Shown: positions 42,867 to 51,780 of the stretch, one piece after another
Layout of the letters: each line of letters starts with the position of its first letter
How positions within the stretch are numbered: position 1 is the first letter of the stretch
Assembly: GCF_002093975.1 (NCBI RefSeq)
Contig: NZ_MSZZ01000023.1
Location: 124,001 to 188,000, forward strand
Source: Thermoactinospora rubra
Lineage (GTDB): Bacteria > Actinomycetota > Actinomycetes > Streptosporangiales > Streptosporangiaceae
DNA: 64,000 bases
Direction of reading: 5' to 3'
The notes under the pieces: model-generated
Seen by the model: only the letters and a program-made list of their open reading frames with translations
Told to the model about the DNA's origin: nothing
Database searches by the model: none
Translations under genes and position numbers: made by a program

Positions 42867-45857
42867 ATGGACGAGCGCGACGTGACCGATCGCTCGGCCG
42901 CGCCGGCGACGCCCCCGCCGAGTTTCGGCAGGCTGCAGTCCCGGTCCGAGGCCGACCATCCCTCCGCGCTTCCCGAGTCCGGCCCCGGTCCCCAGGACCG
43001 TCCCTCCCCCTACCCGAGTGCCGAACCCGGCCCGGCCGAGCCGGACGCGACGGCCGGCAGGCAGGACCCACCGGCCGCAGGCGGCTCGCCCGAGCCCGCT
43101 GGGCTTTCCAATCCAGACGGCCCCGGTGCGCGTCCTGATCTCGCCCACCCCGGTGGGCGCCCTGAGCTGGCCCACGCTGGTGAGCGCCCGGACCTCGCGC
43201 GCCCCGGCGGGCCTTCTGAAACCACCGGCCCCGGCATGCCGTCCGAAGCCGTCCACCCTGGCGGGCCGTCTGAAGCCGCCAGCCCCGCCGGGCCGTCCGA
43301 AGCCGCGCACCCCGGGCAGCCGGTCCCGTTCCAGGGCGCGCCCGCACCCTTCCCGCAGCCGCCCGGTGCCCCTTCTCCGGCACCCCACCCCGCCGACCCT
43401 GGGCCCTTCCCGTACGGCGGAGCCGCCCCGTCGGCGCCTCCGGCGTCATGGCAGCGCGAGCCGGAGCCACGGTCGCCGTGGGCCCCCGGCGACAGCGGTG
43501 CGGCGCCCACCCCGCCCGGCGACACCGGCCCGGCCTGGACCCAGTTCAACGTCCAGTCGCCCGAGCCCGTCCGCCCGCCGATCCCCGTCTACCCCGGCCC
43601 GCCTCCCGGGCTGCCGGCTCCCGAGGACCCTCCAGCGGACCGCGACGCCACCACACCGGCCCAGGCCATGCCGAGGTTCCACCCCGCCTACGGCCACGAC
43701 GACCCGAGCGGCGAGCCGGACCCCGAGCAGACCTACGACGCCCGCCGGCTCCGGCAGGAGCTGTGGCCGCATCGCGAGACGGCCGAGACGCTTCAGAGCC
43801 CGCATGCGGTCGAACCGCCCGCTACGTCACCTCAGACCCACAAGGCGGTCGGAAGTCCTGAGACGCCGCTTCAGACTCCCGAGGCCTTTCGAACTCCCGA
43901 GGAGCTCCAAGCTCCTGGGGCACGTCACGGCTCGGAGCACTCACAAAGCTCGGAGCCGCTGCAGGGTTCAGAGTCGTTTCAGAGCTCCCATGCGTTCCGG
44001 GGCACGGATGCGCTCCGGGGCACGGACGAGTTCCGGACACCCGAGCCGCCTCCCGCCCAGCCGCCTTCCGGGCCCAACTCCCCGGCCCCTGCCTTCCCGC
44101 CCGCGTCCCAGGTCGAGGCGCCGGGCAGGCCCGTCCCCGGTGACGTCCTCGACTCGCCCGCCGCGAGCGCCGAGCACGCGCCGCAGGAGGGCGTCACCTC
44201 GCCTGCCTCGCTCACGCCGCCAACCGGCGAGAACCTCACCGCGGACTTCACTCGGCCCACCGGCGAAGCGCCCACGCCCGCCACCGGGATGCCCGTTGCG
44301 GCCTTCCCGGCACCGAACCAGGCGGCATCGGACCAGTCGACGCCGAACCAGGACACCGCTCAGCCAGGCGAGCCCACCACCACCGAAACGGCCGGTCAGG
44401 ACAACCCGCCCGCCTTCACGCCCCTGCACCCGTGGGAGGTGCCGGACGGCGACGCCGGGCCGTACGACTGGTTCGCCGACCCGCCCCTCGACGGCGAGCA
44501 GCCGCGACCGGAGCCGCAGGGGGGCTGGCAGCCTCCGCAGGGGTTCACGGCCGCGGCGGCCGGCATGCAGGTGTGGCCCGCCCCCGTCTCCGACAGCCCG
44601 GTGATGCCGCCCTGGCCCGCGGCGACCGGCGAGCCCCTGGACGGCGACCACGACAGCACGGCCCCCTCCGGGCAGGCCGCCTTCCCGGAGAGGCCGGAGC
44701 AGGCCGTGCCCACCGAGGAAGCGGAGAAAACGGAGGAATCCCCCTCCGCGGAAGCCGGGTCCGAGAGGACCGAACCTGACAGGCACGAGCCAGAGAGGGC
44801 CGAGACGCCGCAACCCGAACGGCCCGCGGAAGCGCCCGGCGCCGAGAGGCCCGGACCGGATCCCTCCACGGAGATCGCCGTCGCCCGGCAGGATCCCTCC
44901 ACCGAGCACCCGTCCGACGCTCCGGCAGACCGTGGCGGCGCCTTCGACCCGTCCGTCACCGTCCCGGTCACGCGCCCCGCCGAGCCGGGCGACGTCCCCG
45001 TATGGCCCAGGCCCTTCCCCCACGAGGAGGCGCAGCAGGCTTCCGGCCCGATCGTCGTCAGCCCCGCCGCGCCGTGGCCCTCGGAGCAGCCCGGCCACGT
45101 ACCGCAGCCGCCTCCTCCGCCGCAGCCGGGCAACGGCAGGAAGGCCCTGTTCGCCACGATCAGCGTGCTCGTGGTGGCGGGTGTCGCGACGGGCGGCTTC
45201 TTCGTGTACCGCTCGATGAACGCCTCCCCCGGCACGACCGGAGCCGTCGCCAGCGCGACTCCCACCGCGGCCGCCAGTCCCCCGCCCGAGACGGTCGCCT
45301 CCACCCCCGCGGCCAGCCCTCAGGCGGCGGTCCTCGATTCGGAGGAGACCGACCCTCGCGCCATGTCGCTGTCCGAGGCGTTCCCGGAGAAGAAGATCAA
45401 GATCGGCAAGACGGTCTACACTCGCGTCGCCACCTCGCTGTCCAAGGACTGCGAGAAGGCCGCGTCCGGCCCGTTCGCCGACGCGCTGCGCGAGGAAGGC
45501 TGTTCCAGGGTCCTGCGCGCCACCTACGTCGACGGCAAGCGCCGCTACGCCGTCACCACCGGCATCGCCGTCATGCCCACCAAGGACGCCGCCGCGAAGG
45601 CCGACAAGGCCAAGAACCTCGGCCGCAACCTGTGGTTCCGCGCCCTGCCGGGACCACAGGGCAGCGGCGCCGAACGGGTCGCCATCGCGGGCGGCTACGC
45701 GGCCGGCATGCTGTGGGGCCGCTACATCGTCTTCAGCTACGCCACCCACGCCGACGGCCACACGCCCACGGCCAAGGAGACGGCCCTGAGCAAGGTCAGC
45801 GGCGCGTTCCGCGACGAGACCTCCCGCGTCCTCGAGCGCCGCGCCACCGGCGGCTGA
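42867..45857 (+). CDS. Large Pro-rich membrane protein, long member of the paralogous pair
   Basis: 996 residues. About the first 750 are low-complexity Pro/Ala/Gly/Glu-rich sequence with decayed internal repeats (GGPSEAA-type near residue 130; short TPE/GSE/GTD units near 350-400). A membrane helix follows (KALFATISVLVVAGVATGGFFVY, about 765-787), then a C-terminal domain homologous to the previous protein (MSLSEAFPEKKIKIGKTVYTR; Cys in KDCEK and EGCSRV; YIVFSYATHADGHTP). The disordered part would be cytoplasmic. GTGACG, 16 bp, TACGCT and seven bases precede the ATG, a leaderless promoter. Function unknown. Confidence 0.8.
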   Translation: MDERDVTDRSAAPATPPPSFGRLQSRSEADHPSALPESGPGPQDRPSPYPSAEPGPAEPDATAGRQDPPAAGGSPEPAGLSNPDGPGARPDLAHPGGRPELAHAGERPDLARPGGPSETTGPGMPSEAVHPGGPSEAASPAGPSEAAHPGQPVPFQGAPAPFPQPPGAPSPAPHPADPGPFPYGGAAPSAPPASWQREPEPRSPWAPGDSGAAPTPPGDTGPAWTQFNVQSPEPVRPPIPVYPGPPPGLPAPEDPPADRDATTPAQAMPRFHPAYGHDDPSGEPDPEQTYDARRLRQELWPHRETAETLQSPHAVEPPATSPQTHKAVGSPETPLQTPEAFRTPEELQAPGARHGSEHSQSSEPLQGSESFQSSHAFRGTDALRGTDEFRTPEPPPAQPPSGPNSPAPAFPPASQVEAPGRPVPGDVLDSPAASAEHAPQEGVTSPASLTPPTGENLTADFTRPTGEAPTPATGMPVAAFPAPNQAASDQSTPNQDTAQPGEPTTTETAGQDNPPAFTPLHPWEVPDGDAGPYDWFADPPLDGEQPRPEPQGGWQPPQGFTAAAAGMQVWPAPVSDSPVMPPWPAATGEPLDGDHDSTAPSGQAAFPERPEQAVPTEEAEKTEESPSAEAGSERTEPDRHEPERAETPQPERPAEAPGAERPGPDPSTEIAVARQDPSTEHPSDAPADRGGAFDPSVTVPVTRPAEPGDVPVWPRPFPHEEAQQASGPIVVSPAAPWPSEQPGHVPQPPPPPQPGNGRKALFATISVLVVAGVATGGFFVYRSMNASPGTTGAVASATPTAAASPPPETVASTPAASPQAAVLDSEETDPRAMSLSEAFPEKKIKIGKTVYTRVATSLSKDCEKAASGPFADALREEGCSRVLRATYVDGKRRYAVTTGIAVMPTKDAAAKADKAKNLGRNLWFRALPGPQGSGAERVAIAGGYAAGMLWGRYIVFSYATHADGHTPTAKETALSKVSGAFRDETSRVLERRATGG

Positions 45858-46364
45858 CGCGCCCGCCTCGCCACTCCGCGGCCATGGCCTTGACGCTCAA
45901 CGCGCCGACAACCCCGCCACCGCCGTACAACATGCGGACTCACGGGCCACGCGACCGGCACGCTGATTCCGGTGGCGAGCGCCAGCGGCGTTCGCCGATC
46001 GGTCTGGACGGCGCTCGGAGGCTGATCGGACCGGAATCCCAGCGAGAAGTAGCAGAACCTCGGAAGACCGAGCATTACGTGATGCAACTAGACGATCTTG
46101 AGGACTGTGCGCGGAGGGGGCTCAGCGCCCGGAATGGGCACCGGATGCGCGCCCTGAACCCGAGCCCGCCGACAGCGTTGCCCGCCACCTGGCCGGGGGC
46201 GGTGGTGCCAGTAGGGGCATCGCGCGGATGTCCGGGCCCTTCTTGAGAATCCGCGGTCCCGCGCATGGATCGCTTTCGCCGCCGGACGGCTCGATCCGAT
46301 CCTCGCCCGCTTCGCCGGTTTGATCACTGTTTCTCCCGCAAGGCGCCATGCCATGATCGCAGGC
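45858..46364. other. 507-bp stretch without a recognisable gene
   Basis: Neither strand gives a frame with family resemblance or a ribosome-binding site. A stretch near 46030-46110 is lower in GC than the surroundings, and an imperfect CTCGG/CCGAG hairpin sits at about 46051-46064. It may be a decayed gene. The MFS promoter candidate CATGAT (46352-46357) is at the right end. Confidence 0.5.
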
Positions 46365-47561
46365 ATGACTGCCATGTCCCTGGGCCCCGCCTACAGTCGG
46401 CTCTGGACCGCGACGGCGCTGTCCAACTTCGGTGACGGCATCAGAAGCGCCGCGTTGCCCCTGCTCGCCGCCTCGATGAGCGGCGACCCCGTCATCGTGG
46501 CAGGGGTCGCGGTGGCGGGCCAGCTCCCCTGGCTGCTCCTGGGACTGGTCGCCGGAGCGCTGGTCGATCGGTTCGACCAGCGCCGCCTCGTCGTCCTGGT
46601 CGACTGCGGGCGCACGGCTCTGCTGGCGGCGCTGACGGTGGCCGTGCTGACCGGATCCGCCACCGTGGCCTGGATCTACGCGGTCGCCTTCGCCTGCGGC
46701 GTGGGTGAGACGTTGCGCGACACGGCCACCGCCACCCTGCTGCCTCCCCTCGTGAACGACGCCGACCTGGAACGCGCGAACGGCCGGCTGGTCAACGCGG
46801 AGGTGGCGGGCAACGAGCTGATCGGGCCACCGGTCGGGGGCTATCTGTTCGGCATCGCCATGGTCCTGCCCATCGCGGTGAACGGCGGCGCGCTGGCCCT
46901 CGCCGCGGCTTTGATCTTCAGCCTTCCCCGCGTCTTCGCCCCCGCCCCGAACCCGGGTTCGAAGGGCCGCATCTGGAGCGAAACCGTGGCGGGCCTGCGC
47001 TGGCTGGTCCGCTCACGCCGTATGTTCACGCTGTCGCTGCTGTCGGCCACGTTCGCCTTCGTGGACAGCATGTGGTTCGTCGTCCTGGTCCTCTTCGTCC
47101 AGCAGATACTTCAGCTGCCCGCCGCGATCTACGGTCTCCTGGTCGGCATCGGCGCCGTCGGCGGCCTGGTCGGCGGCTTCCTCGCCGCCCGCATCGTGCG
47201 CCTGCTCGGCCCGGCTCCGGCCCTCGCCGCCTGTCTCCTCGCGGCCGCCGGCGGCCAGCTCGTGCTCGGCTTGGCCTCGGAGGCCGTCCTGGTCGCTCTC
47301 GGGCTGGCTGCCACGAGCGCCGCCTTCGGCGTCTGGGCCGTCGTCGCCCGCACCCAGCGCCAGCGCGGCACTCCCCGCGGCCTGCTCGGGCGCGTCACCA
47401 GCGCCTCGACAACCATGGTGATGACCGCCTCGCCCCTGGGCGCGCTCTTCGGCGGTCTGATCGGCCGTGAGTACGGCCTGCGCGCGGCCATCCTGCTCGG
47501 CGTGCCCGCGCTGGTGGTCGCGGCGTGCGTGGCCTATGCGGTACTGCGGGAGCGGCGATGA
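46365..47561 (+). CDS. MFS transporter
   Basis: 398-residue major-facilitator protein with about twelve hydrophobic helices. It resembles the actinomycete MFS_3/enterobactin-exporter-like group: YSRLWTATALSNFGDGI at the start, LVDRFDQRRLVVLVD as the cytoplasmic loop 2-3 motif, ERANGRLVNAEVAGNELIGPPVGG, and LLGRVTSASTTMVMTASPLGALFGG. The ATG at 46365 lies seven bases after CATGAT; the frame is open to 46320 without homology. Substrate unknown. Convergent with truA. Confidence 0.9.
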   Translation: MTAMSLGPAYSRLWTATALSNFGDGIRSAALPLLAASMSGDPVIVAGVAVAGQLPWLLLGLVAGALVDRFDQRRLVVLVDCGRTALLAALTVAVLTGSATVAWIYAVAFACGVGETLRDTATATLLPPLVNDADLERANGRLVNAEVAGNELIGPPVGGYLFGIAMVLPIAVNGGALALAAALIFSLPRVFAPAPNPGSKGRIWSETVAGLRWLVRSRRMFTLSLLSATFAFVDSMWFVVLVLFVQQILQLPAAIYGLLVGIGAVGGLVGGFLAARIVRLLGPAPALAACLLAAAGGQLVLGLASEAVLVALGLAATSAAFGVWAVVARTQRQRGTPRGLLGRVTSASTTMVMTASPLGALFGGLIGREYGLRAAILLGVPALVVAACVAYAVLRERR

Positions 47562-47592
47562 CCGGCCGGCTCGAGCGGGTGATGGGCGCTCC

Positions 47593-48621
47593 TCACAGCG
47601 TGCGGACGCGACGTGTCCTGGCGGCTTGGGCGGCCAGCTCGTCGTCGGCCGGGTAGACGACCTCCTCCAGGCACAGCCCCAGCGCCGGCGCCACGTGCAC
47701 CGCGGAGTCCCGTACGGCTCGCGTCAGCACCTCCCCGGGCCACTCCACCGGCATCCGCCCCTCGCCCACGGCCAGCAGGCAGCCCACGAGGGCGCGGACC
47801 ATCGAATGGCAGAATGCGTCGGCGACCACGGTCGCGACGAGGATCCCGTCCTCGCCCCTGACCCAGTCGAGCCGCCGCAGCTCGCGGATCGTGGTCGCGC
47901 CCTCCCGCTTCTTGCAGAAGGCGGCGAAGTCGTGCTCGCCCAGCAGGTGTACGGCGGCCGCGTTCAGCCGGTCGACGTCCAGGGGCCTGGGGTGCCAGAG
48001 CACCTCCTTGCGGCGCAGGGGATCCACGCCTCCCTGGGCGTCGCACACCCGGTACGCATACCGCCGGGACAGGGCCGAGAAGCGGGCGTCGAAGCCCTCT
48101 GGAGCGACGCTGACGCGGTGAACGCGGACGTCCAGGGGCAAGACTCCGGCCAGGCGCCGCAGGAGCGCTGCGAGCCGCTCGTCCATGTCCCGGGGAAGCG
48201 CCTCAGTGTCTTGGGGATGCGCCTCGTTGTCCTGAGAAGCCTCGGTGTCCTGGGGAAGCGCCTCGGGTGTGCCCGTCGGCTCCAGTCGCTCCTCACCGCC
48301 AAGCCGTACCTCGCCGCCGGGCCGCTCCGCCGTACCCCCCAAGGCCGCCGCGAAGCGCTCCGCGCGGCGGCGATGGCCGAGCACCTCGTCCAGCGCCGGA
48401 ACCGGCACGTCCACGTGTGCCACCTGCCCACGAGCGTGCACGCCCGCGTCCGTGCGCCCCGCGACGGTGAGGTCCACGCCCTCCGGCAGGCGCAGGATCC
48501 GGCCGAGCGCCTCCTCCAGCACGCCCTGCACGGTACGCAGGCCCGGCTGGCGGGCCCAGCCGGAGAAGTCGGTGCCGTCGTAGCCGAGGTCGAGGCGGAG
48601 CCGTACCACGGACAATGTCAT
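47593..48621 (-). CDS. truA: tRNA pseudouridine(38-40) synthase TruA with repeat insertion
   Basis: 342-residue pseudouridine synthase. The catalytic Asp is D58 in VAGRTDAGVHARGQVAH; LGYDGTDFSGWARQPG and the C-terminal FCHSMVRALVGCLLAVG are normal. Between about residues 95 and 145 there is a hydrophilic insertion containing repeats of the type PQDTEA (EALPQDTEASQDNEAHPQDTEALP), encoded by a 21-bp tandem repeat. The family is usually about 250-290 residues, so the insertion explains the excess. ATG at 48621 has AAGGAGG upstream. It follows rplQ, as in many actinobacteria. Confidence 0.94.
   Translation of the reverse strand: MTLSVVRLRLDLGYDGTDFSGWARQPGLRTVQGVLEEALGRILRLPEGVDLTVAGRTDAGVHARGQVAHVDVPVPALDEVLGHRRRAERFAAALGGTAERPGGEVRLGGEERLEPTGTPEALPQDTEASQDNEAHPQDTEALPRDMDERLAALLRRLAGVLPLDVRVHRVSVAPEGFDARFSALSRRYAYRVCDAQGGVDPLRRKEVLWHPRPLDVDRLNAAAVHLLGEHDFAAFCKKREGATTIRELRRLDWVRGEDGILVATVVADAFCHSMVRALVGCLLAVGEGRMPVEWPGEVLTRAVRDSAVHVAPALGLCLEEVVYPADDELAAQAARTRRVRTL
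48192..48272. repeat. 21-bp tandem repeat inside truA
   Basis: Units start at 48192, 48213, 48234 (18 bp) and 48252, each a variant of GGGGAAGCGCCTCAGTGTCTT. Unit lengths are multiples of three, so copy-number change would keep the truA frame. It encodes the degenerate PQDTEA peptide repeats. Confidence 0.8.
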
Positions 48622-48816
48622 CAAACCTCCTTGGCGTGGAGAGCCCGGGCGCCTCGGCCCAGGGAAGCGAACACAGCGTGGCGGCACACGGGTCCGGTGG
48701 CGGGTGCCGGCGGGATGTGGAGCCTGCGTAAGCCCTCGGCTCGGGTTGGTCCCGAGAACAGTCCCGACGAAGCGGGAAGATCCGGCCTCAGCCGTAGGAG
48801 CAGATCGTATGACGAA

Positions 48817-48846
48817 GGCCCGGCGCCCCCGAGGGGACGCCGGGCC
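48817..48846 (-). terminator. rplQ terminator hairpin
   Basis: GGCCCGGCG (48817-48825) pairs with CGCCGGGCC (48838-48846); the enclosed CCCC-GAG-GGGG can extend the stem. It lies 22 bp after the rplQ stop, separating the alpha operon from truA. Confidence 0.75.
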
Positions 48847-48867
48847 CAGGTGTCACCGCCTGCCGGA

Positions 48868-49476
48868 TCAGGCCTCGTCCTTCTTGGCCTCCGGCTCGGA
48901 GGTCTCGGAGCCCTCAGCCTCGGAGGTCTCGGCGGCAGCCTCGGTGGCCTCCTCGTCCTTGGCCTCAGCCTTGGCCTCGGTCGCCTCCTCGGTCGCCTCC
49001 TCGGCGGCCTTGGTCTCGGCGGCGGCCGGAGCGGCGGCAGCGGCGGGCCGCGAGACGCGGGCCTGGTTCAGCGGCTCGGTCACCAGCTCGATGATCGCCA
49101 TGGGCGCGTTGTCGCCCTTGCGCGGGCCGATCTTCGTGATGCGGGTGTAGCCGCCGGGACGGTCGGCGAACTGCGGAGCGATCTCGGAGAACAGCTTCTC
49201 CACCACCGCGACCTTGCTCTCCGGGTTCTTGTTGCCGCGGAAGTCCAGACGCGGTGCGCTGCCCTGGATGACGGCGAGAACCTGGCGGCGGTTGTGCTGG
49301 TCGCCCTTCTTGGCCTTGGTGATCAGGCGCTCGGCCAGCGGCCGCAGGCGCTTGGCCTTGGCCTCGGTGGTGCGGATCTTGCCGTGCTTGAACAGCTCGG
49401 TGGCCAGGTTGGCCAGGATGAGCCGCTCGTGCGCGGGGCTGCCGCCAAGACGTGCACCCTTGGTGGGCTTGGGCAT
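48868..49476 (-). CDS. rplQ: 50S ribosomal protein L17 with acidic tail
   Basis: 202 residues. The first 120 are canonical (PTKGARLGGSPAHERLILANLATELF, RPGGYTRI). The remaining 80 or so are a low-complexity Ala/Glu-rich tail (EATEEATEAKAEAKDEEATE), an actinobacterial extension. Last gene of rpsM-rpsK-rpsD-rpoA-rplQ. Confidence 0.97.
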   Translation of the reverse strand: MPKPTKGARLGGSPAHERLILANLATELFKHGKIRTTEAKAKRLRPLAERLITKAKKGDQHNRRQVLAVIQGSAPRLDFRGNKNPESKVAVVEKLFSEIAPQFADRPGGYTRITKIGPRKGDNAPMAIIELVTEPLNQARVSRPAAAAAPAAAETKAAEEATEEATEAKAEAKDEEATEAAAETSEAEGSETSEPEAKKDEA

Positions 49477-49556
49477 GTCGTTCTCCTTGGAGTGTTAACC
49501 CGCCCCGGCCGTGTCAGGTACCGGAGTCGGGCCGCCAGATCCGAAGATCCGCGATG

Positions 49557-50576
49557 TCAGTACTGCTCGGTCTCCACGTAGGCGGAGTCGTCGTCGTCGC
49601 CGTAGCCGCCGCCGGCCACCGCGCTCGGGTCGAACCCGGGCGGGGAGTCCTTCAGGGCCAGGTTCATCTCGTGCAGCTTCTGCTTGACCTCTTCGATCGA
49701 CTTGGCGCCGAAGTTGCGGATGTCGAGCAGGTCCTGCTCGCTGCGGGCGACGAGCTCGCCGACGGTGTGGATGCCCTCGCGCTTGAGGCAGTTGTAGGAG
49801 CGGACTGTGAGGTTCAGCTCCTCGATCGGCAGCGCCAGGTCGGCCGCCAGGGCGGCGTCGGTCGGCGACGGGCCGATGTCGATGCCCTCGGCCTCGACGT
49901 TGAGCTCGCGGGCCAGGCCGAAGAGCTCGACGAGGGTCTTGCCGGCGGAGGCCACCGCGTCGCGGGGCTTCATGGCCGGCTTGGTCTCCACGTCCAGGAT
50001 GAGGCGGTCGAAGTCGGTGCGCTGCTCGACTCGGGTGGCCTCGACCTTGTAGGTGACCTTCAGGACCGGGGAGTAGATCGAGTCGATCGGGATGCGGCCG
50101 ATCTCCTGGCCCGGCTGCTTGTTCTGGGCGGCGGAGACGTAGCCGCGACCGCGCTCGACGGTCAGCTCCATCTCCAGCTTGGCCTTGCCGTTGAGGGTGG
50201 CGATGCGCAGCTCGGGGTTGTGGACCTCGACGCCGGCCGGGGGCGCGATGTCGGCGGCGGTGACCTCGCCGGGGCCCTGCTTGCGCAGGTACATCACGAC
50301 CGGCTCGTCGTGCTCGGAGGAGACGACCAGCTCCTTGAGGTTCAGGATGATGTCGGTGACATCCTCCTTCACGCCCGGAACGGTCGAGAACTCGTGGAGC
50401 ACGCCCTCGATGCGGATGCTGGTGACGGCCGCGCCCGGGATGGACGACAGCAGGGTGCGCCTCAGCGAGTTGCCGATGGTGTAGCCGAAGCCCGGCTCCA
50501 GTGGCTCGATGACGAACCGGGAGCGGAACTCGTCGATCGACTCCTCGAGCAGAGTCGGGCGCTGAGCGATCAGCAT
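49557..50576 (-). CDS. rpoA: DNA-directed RNA polymerase alpha subunit
   Basis: 339 residues. N-terminal dimerisation domain (EPLEPGFGYTIGNSLRRTLLSSIPG, to about residue 230) and C-terminal helix-hairpin-helix domain (about 250-315, LTVRSYNCLKREGIHTVGELV) that contacts UP elements and activators. Length normal. A 15-bp-stem hairpin separates it from rpsD. Confidence 0.98.
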   Translation of the reverse strand: MLIAQRPTLLEESIDEFRSRFVIEPLEPGFGYTIGNSLRRTLLSSIPGAAVTSIRIEGVLHEFSTVPGVKEDVTDIILNLKELVVSSEHDEPVVMYLRKQGPGEVTAADIAPPAGVEVHNPELRIATLNGKAKLEMELTVERGRGYVSAAQNKQPGQEIGRIPIDSIYSPVLKVTYKVEATRVEQRTDFDRLILDVETKPAMKPRDAVASAGKTLVELFGLARELNVEAEGIDIGPSPTDAALAADLALPIEELNLTVRSYNCLKREGIHTVGELVARSEQDLLDIRNFGAKSIEEVKQKLHEMNLALKDSPPGFDPSAVAGGGYGDDDDSAYVETEQY

Positions 50577-50637
50577 GTGGGTTTCTCCCCTGGTGAGGAG
50601 CGACGCCCGCTATATGACGCCGCTCTGTTGACAGCCT

Positions 50638-50672
50638 GGGCGTCGTACGGCCGGGCCGGCCGTACGACGCCC
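50638..50672 (-). terminator. 15-bp-stem hairpin in the rpsD-rpoA gap
   Basis: Arms 50638-50652 (beginning GGGCGTCGTACGG) and 50658-50672 pair perfectly around GGGCC, 12 bp after the rpsD stop. A minus-strand TATAGC (50609-50614) downstream of it could be an rpoA -10 box. Consistent with a partial terminator followed by a second promoter. Confidence 0.65.
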
Positions 50673-50683
50673 GCGGTGAGCCC

Positions 50684-51310
50684 TTACTTGGAGTAGAGCT
50701 CGACGATGAGCTGCTCCTGGACCTGCGTGTCGATCTGCTGACGGACCGGCAGCTGGTGGACCAGGATGCGCATCTTGTCCGGCACGACGCCCAGCCAGGC
50801 CGGGATCTGCCGGTCGCCTGCGGTGGCGCGGGCCACCTCGTACGGCATCAGGTTACGCTTCTTCTCCGCGATCTCGATGATGTCGTGCTCGCGGACGCGG
50901 TAGGACGGGATGTTGACCTTCTTGCCGTTGACCAGCACGTGGCCGTGACGGACCTGCTGGCGGGCGGCGTCGCGCGACTGCGCGAAACCGGCGCGGTAGA
51001 TCACGTTGTCGAGGCGGCTCTCCAGGATCTGGAGCAGGTTCTCGCCCGTCTTGCCGCCCTTGCGGTTGGCCTCCTCGTAGTAGTTGCGGAACTGCTTCTC
51101 GAGGACGCCGTAGATGCGGCGGGTCTTCTGCTTCTCACGGAGCTGGAGCTGGTACTCCGTCTCCTTCGGCCGGCCACGGCCGTGCTCGCCCGGCGGGTAG
51201 GGGCGGATCTCGATGGGGCACTTGGCGGACTCGCACTTGCTGCCCTTGAGGAAGAGCTTGGTCTTCTCCCGGCGGCAGAGCTTGCAGTCCGCACCCGTGT
51301 AACGAGCCAT
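50684..51310 (-). CDS. rpsD: 30S ribosomal protein S4, zinc-binding form
   Basis: 208 residues. An N-terminal zinc ribbon (CKLCRREKTKLFLKGSKC then CPIEIRPYPPG) gives the four-Cys form. The S4 RNA-binding domain follows (LESRLDNVIYRAGFAQSRDAARQ). S4 nucleates 30S assembly and in other bacteria represses its own operon. Confidence 0.97.
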   Translation of the reverse strand: MARYTGADCKLCRREKTKLFLKGSKCESAKCPIEIRPYPPGEHGRGRPKETEYQLQLREKQKTRRIYGVLEKQFRNYYEEANRKGGKTGENLLQILESRLDNVIYRAGFAQSRDAARQQVRHGHVLVNGKKVNIPSYRVREHDIIEIAEKKRNLMPYEVARATAGDRQIPAWLGVVPDKMRILVHQLPVRQQIDTQVQEQLIVELYSK

Positions 51311-51330
51311 GTGTCAATCTCTCCTGGGTG

Positions 51331-51735
51331 TCAGACGCGGCGGCGCTTCGGCGGGCGGCAGCCGTTGTGCGGAACCGGGGTGACGTCCTGGATCGAGCCG
51401 ACCTCGAGGCCGGTGGCCTGGAGGGAGCGGATCGCGGTCTCACGGCCGGAGCCGGGGCCCTTGACGAAGACGTCGACCTTGCGCATGCCGTGCTCCATGG
51501 CGCGGCGGGCGGCGTTCTCGGCAGCCATCTGCGCGGCGAACGGGGTGGACTTGCGGGAGCCCTTGAACCCGACGTGGCCGGCGCTGGCCCAGGAGATCAC
51601 GTTCCCGTTGGGGTCGGTGATCGAGACGATCGTGTTGTTGAACGTGCTCTTGATGTGCGCGTGGCCGTGAGCGACGTTCTTCTTCTCCTTGCGGCGCACC
51701 TTCTTCGGGGCGCCCTGGCGGCTCTTAGGAGGCAT
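51331..51735 (-). CDS. rpsK: 30S ribosomal protein S11
   Basis: 134 residues; basic N terminus (KKVRRKEKKNVAHGHAHIKSTFNNTI), DPNGNVISWASAGHVGFKGSRKSTPFAAQ and the C-terminal PHNGCRPPKRRRV are all canonical. Lies 20 bp before rpsD and 45 bp after rpsM. Confidence 0.98.
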   Translation of the reverse strand: MPPKSRQGAPKKVRRKEKKNVAHGHAHIKSTFNNTIVSITDPNGNVISWASAGHVGFKGSRKSTPFAAQMAAENAARRAMEHGMRKVDVFVKGPGSGRETAIRSLQATGLEVGSIQDVTPVPHNGCRPPKRRRV

Positions 51736-51780
51736 ATCTTGCCGTTACTCCTGAGGTCTTCGGTCCTGCGGCTGCGCGGA

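Noticed and set aside
45858..46364. Insertion-sequence remnant
   Set aside because: No terminal inverted repeats, target duplication or transposase-like frame visible.
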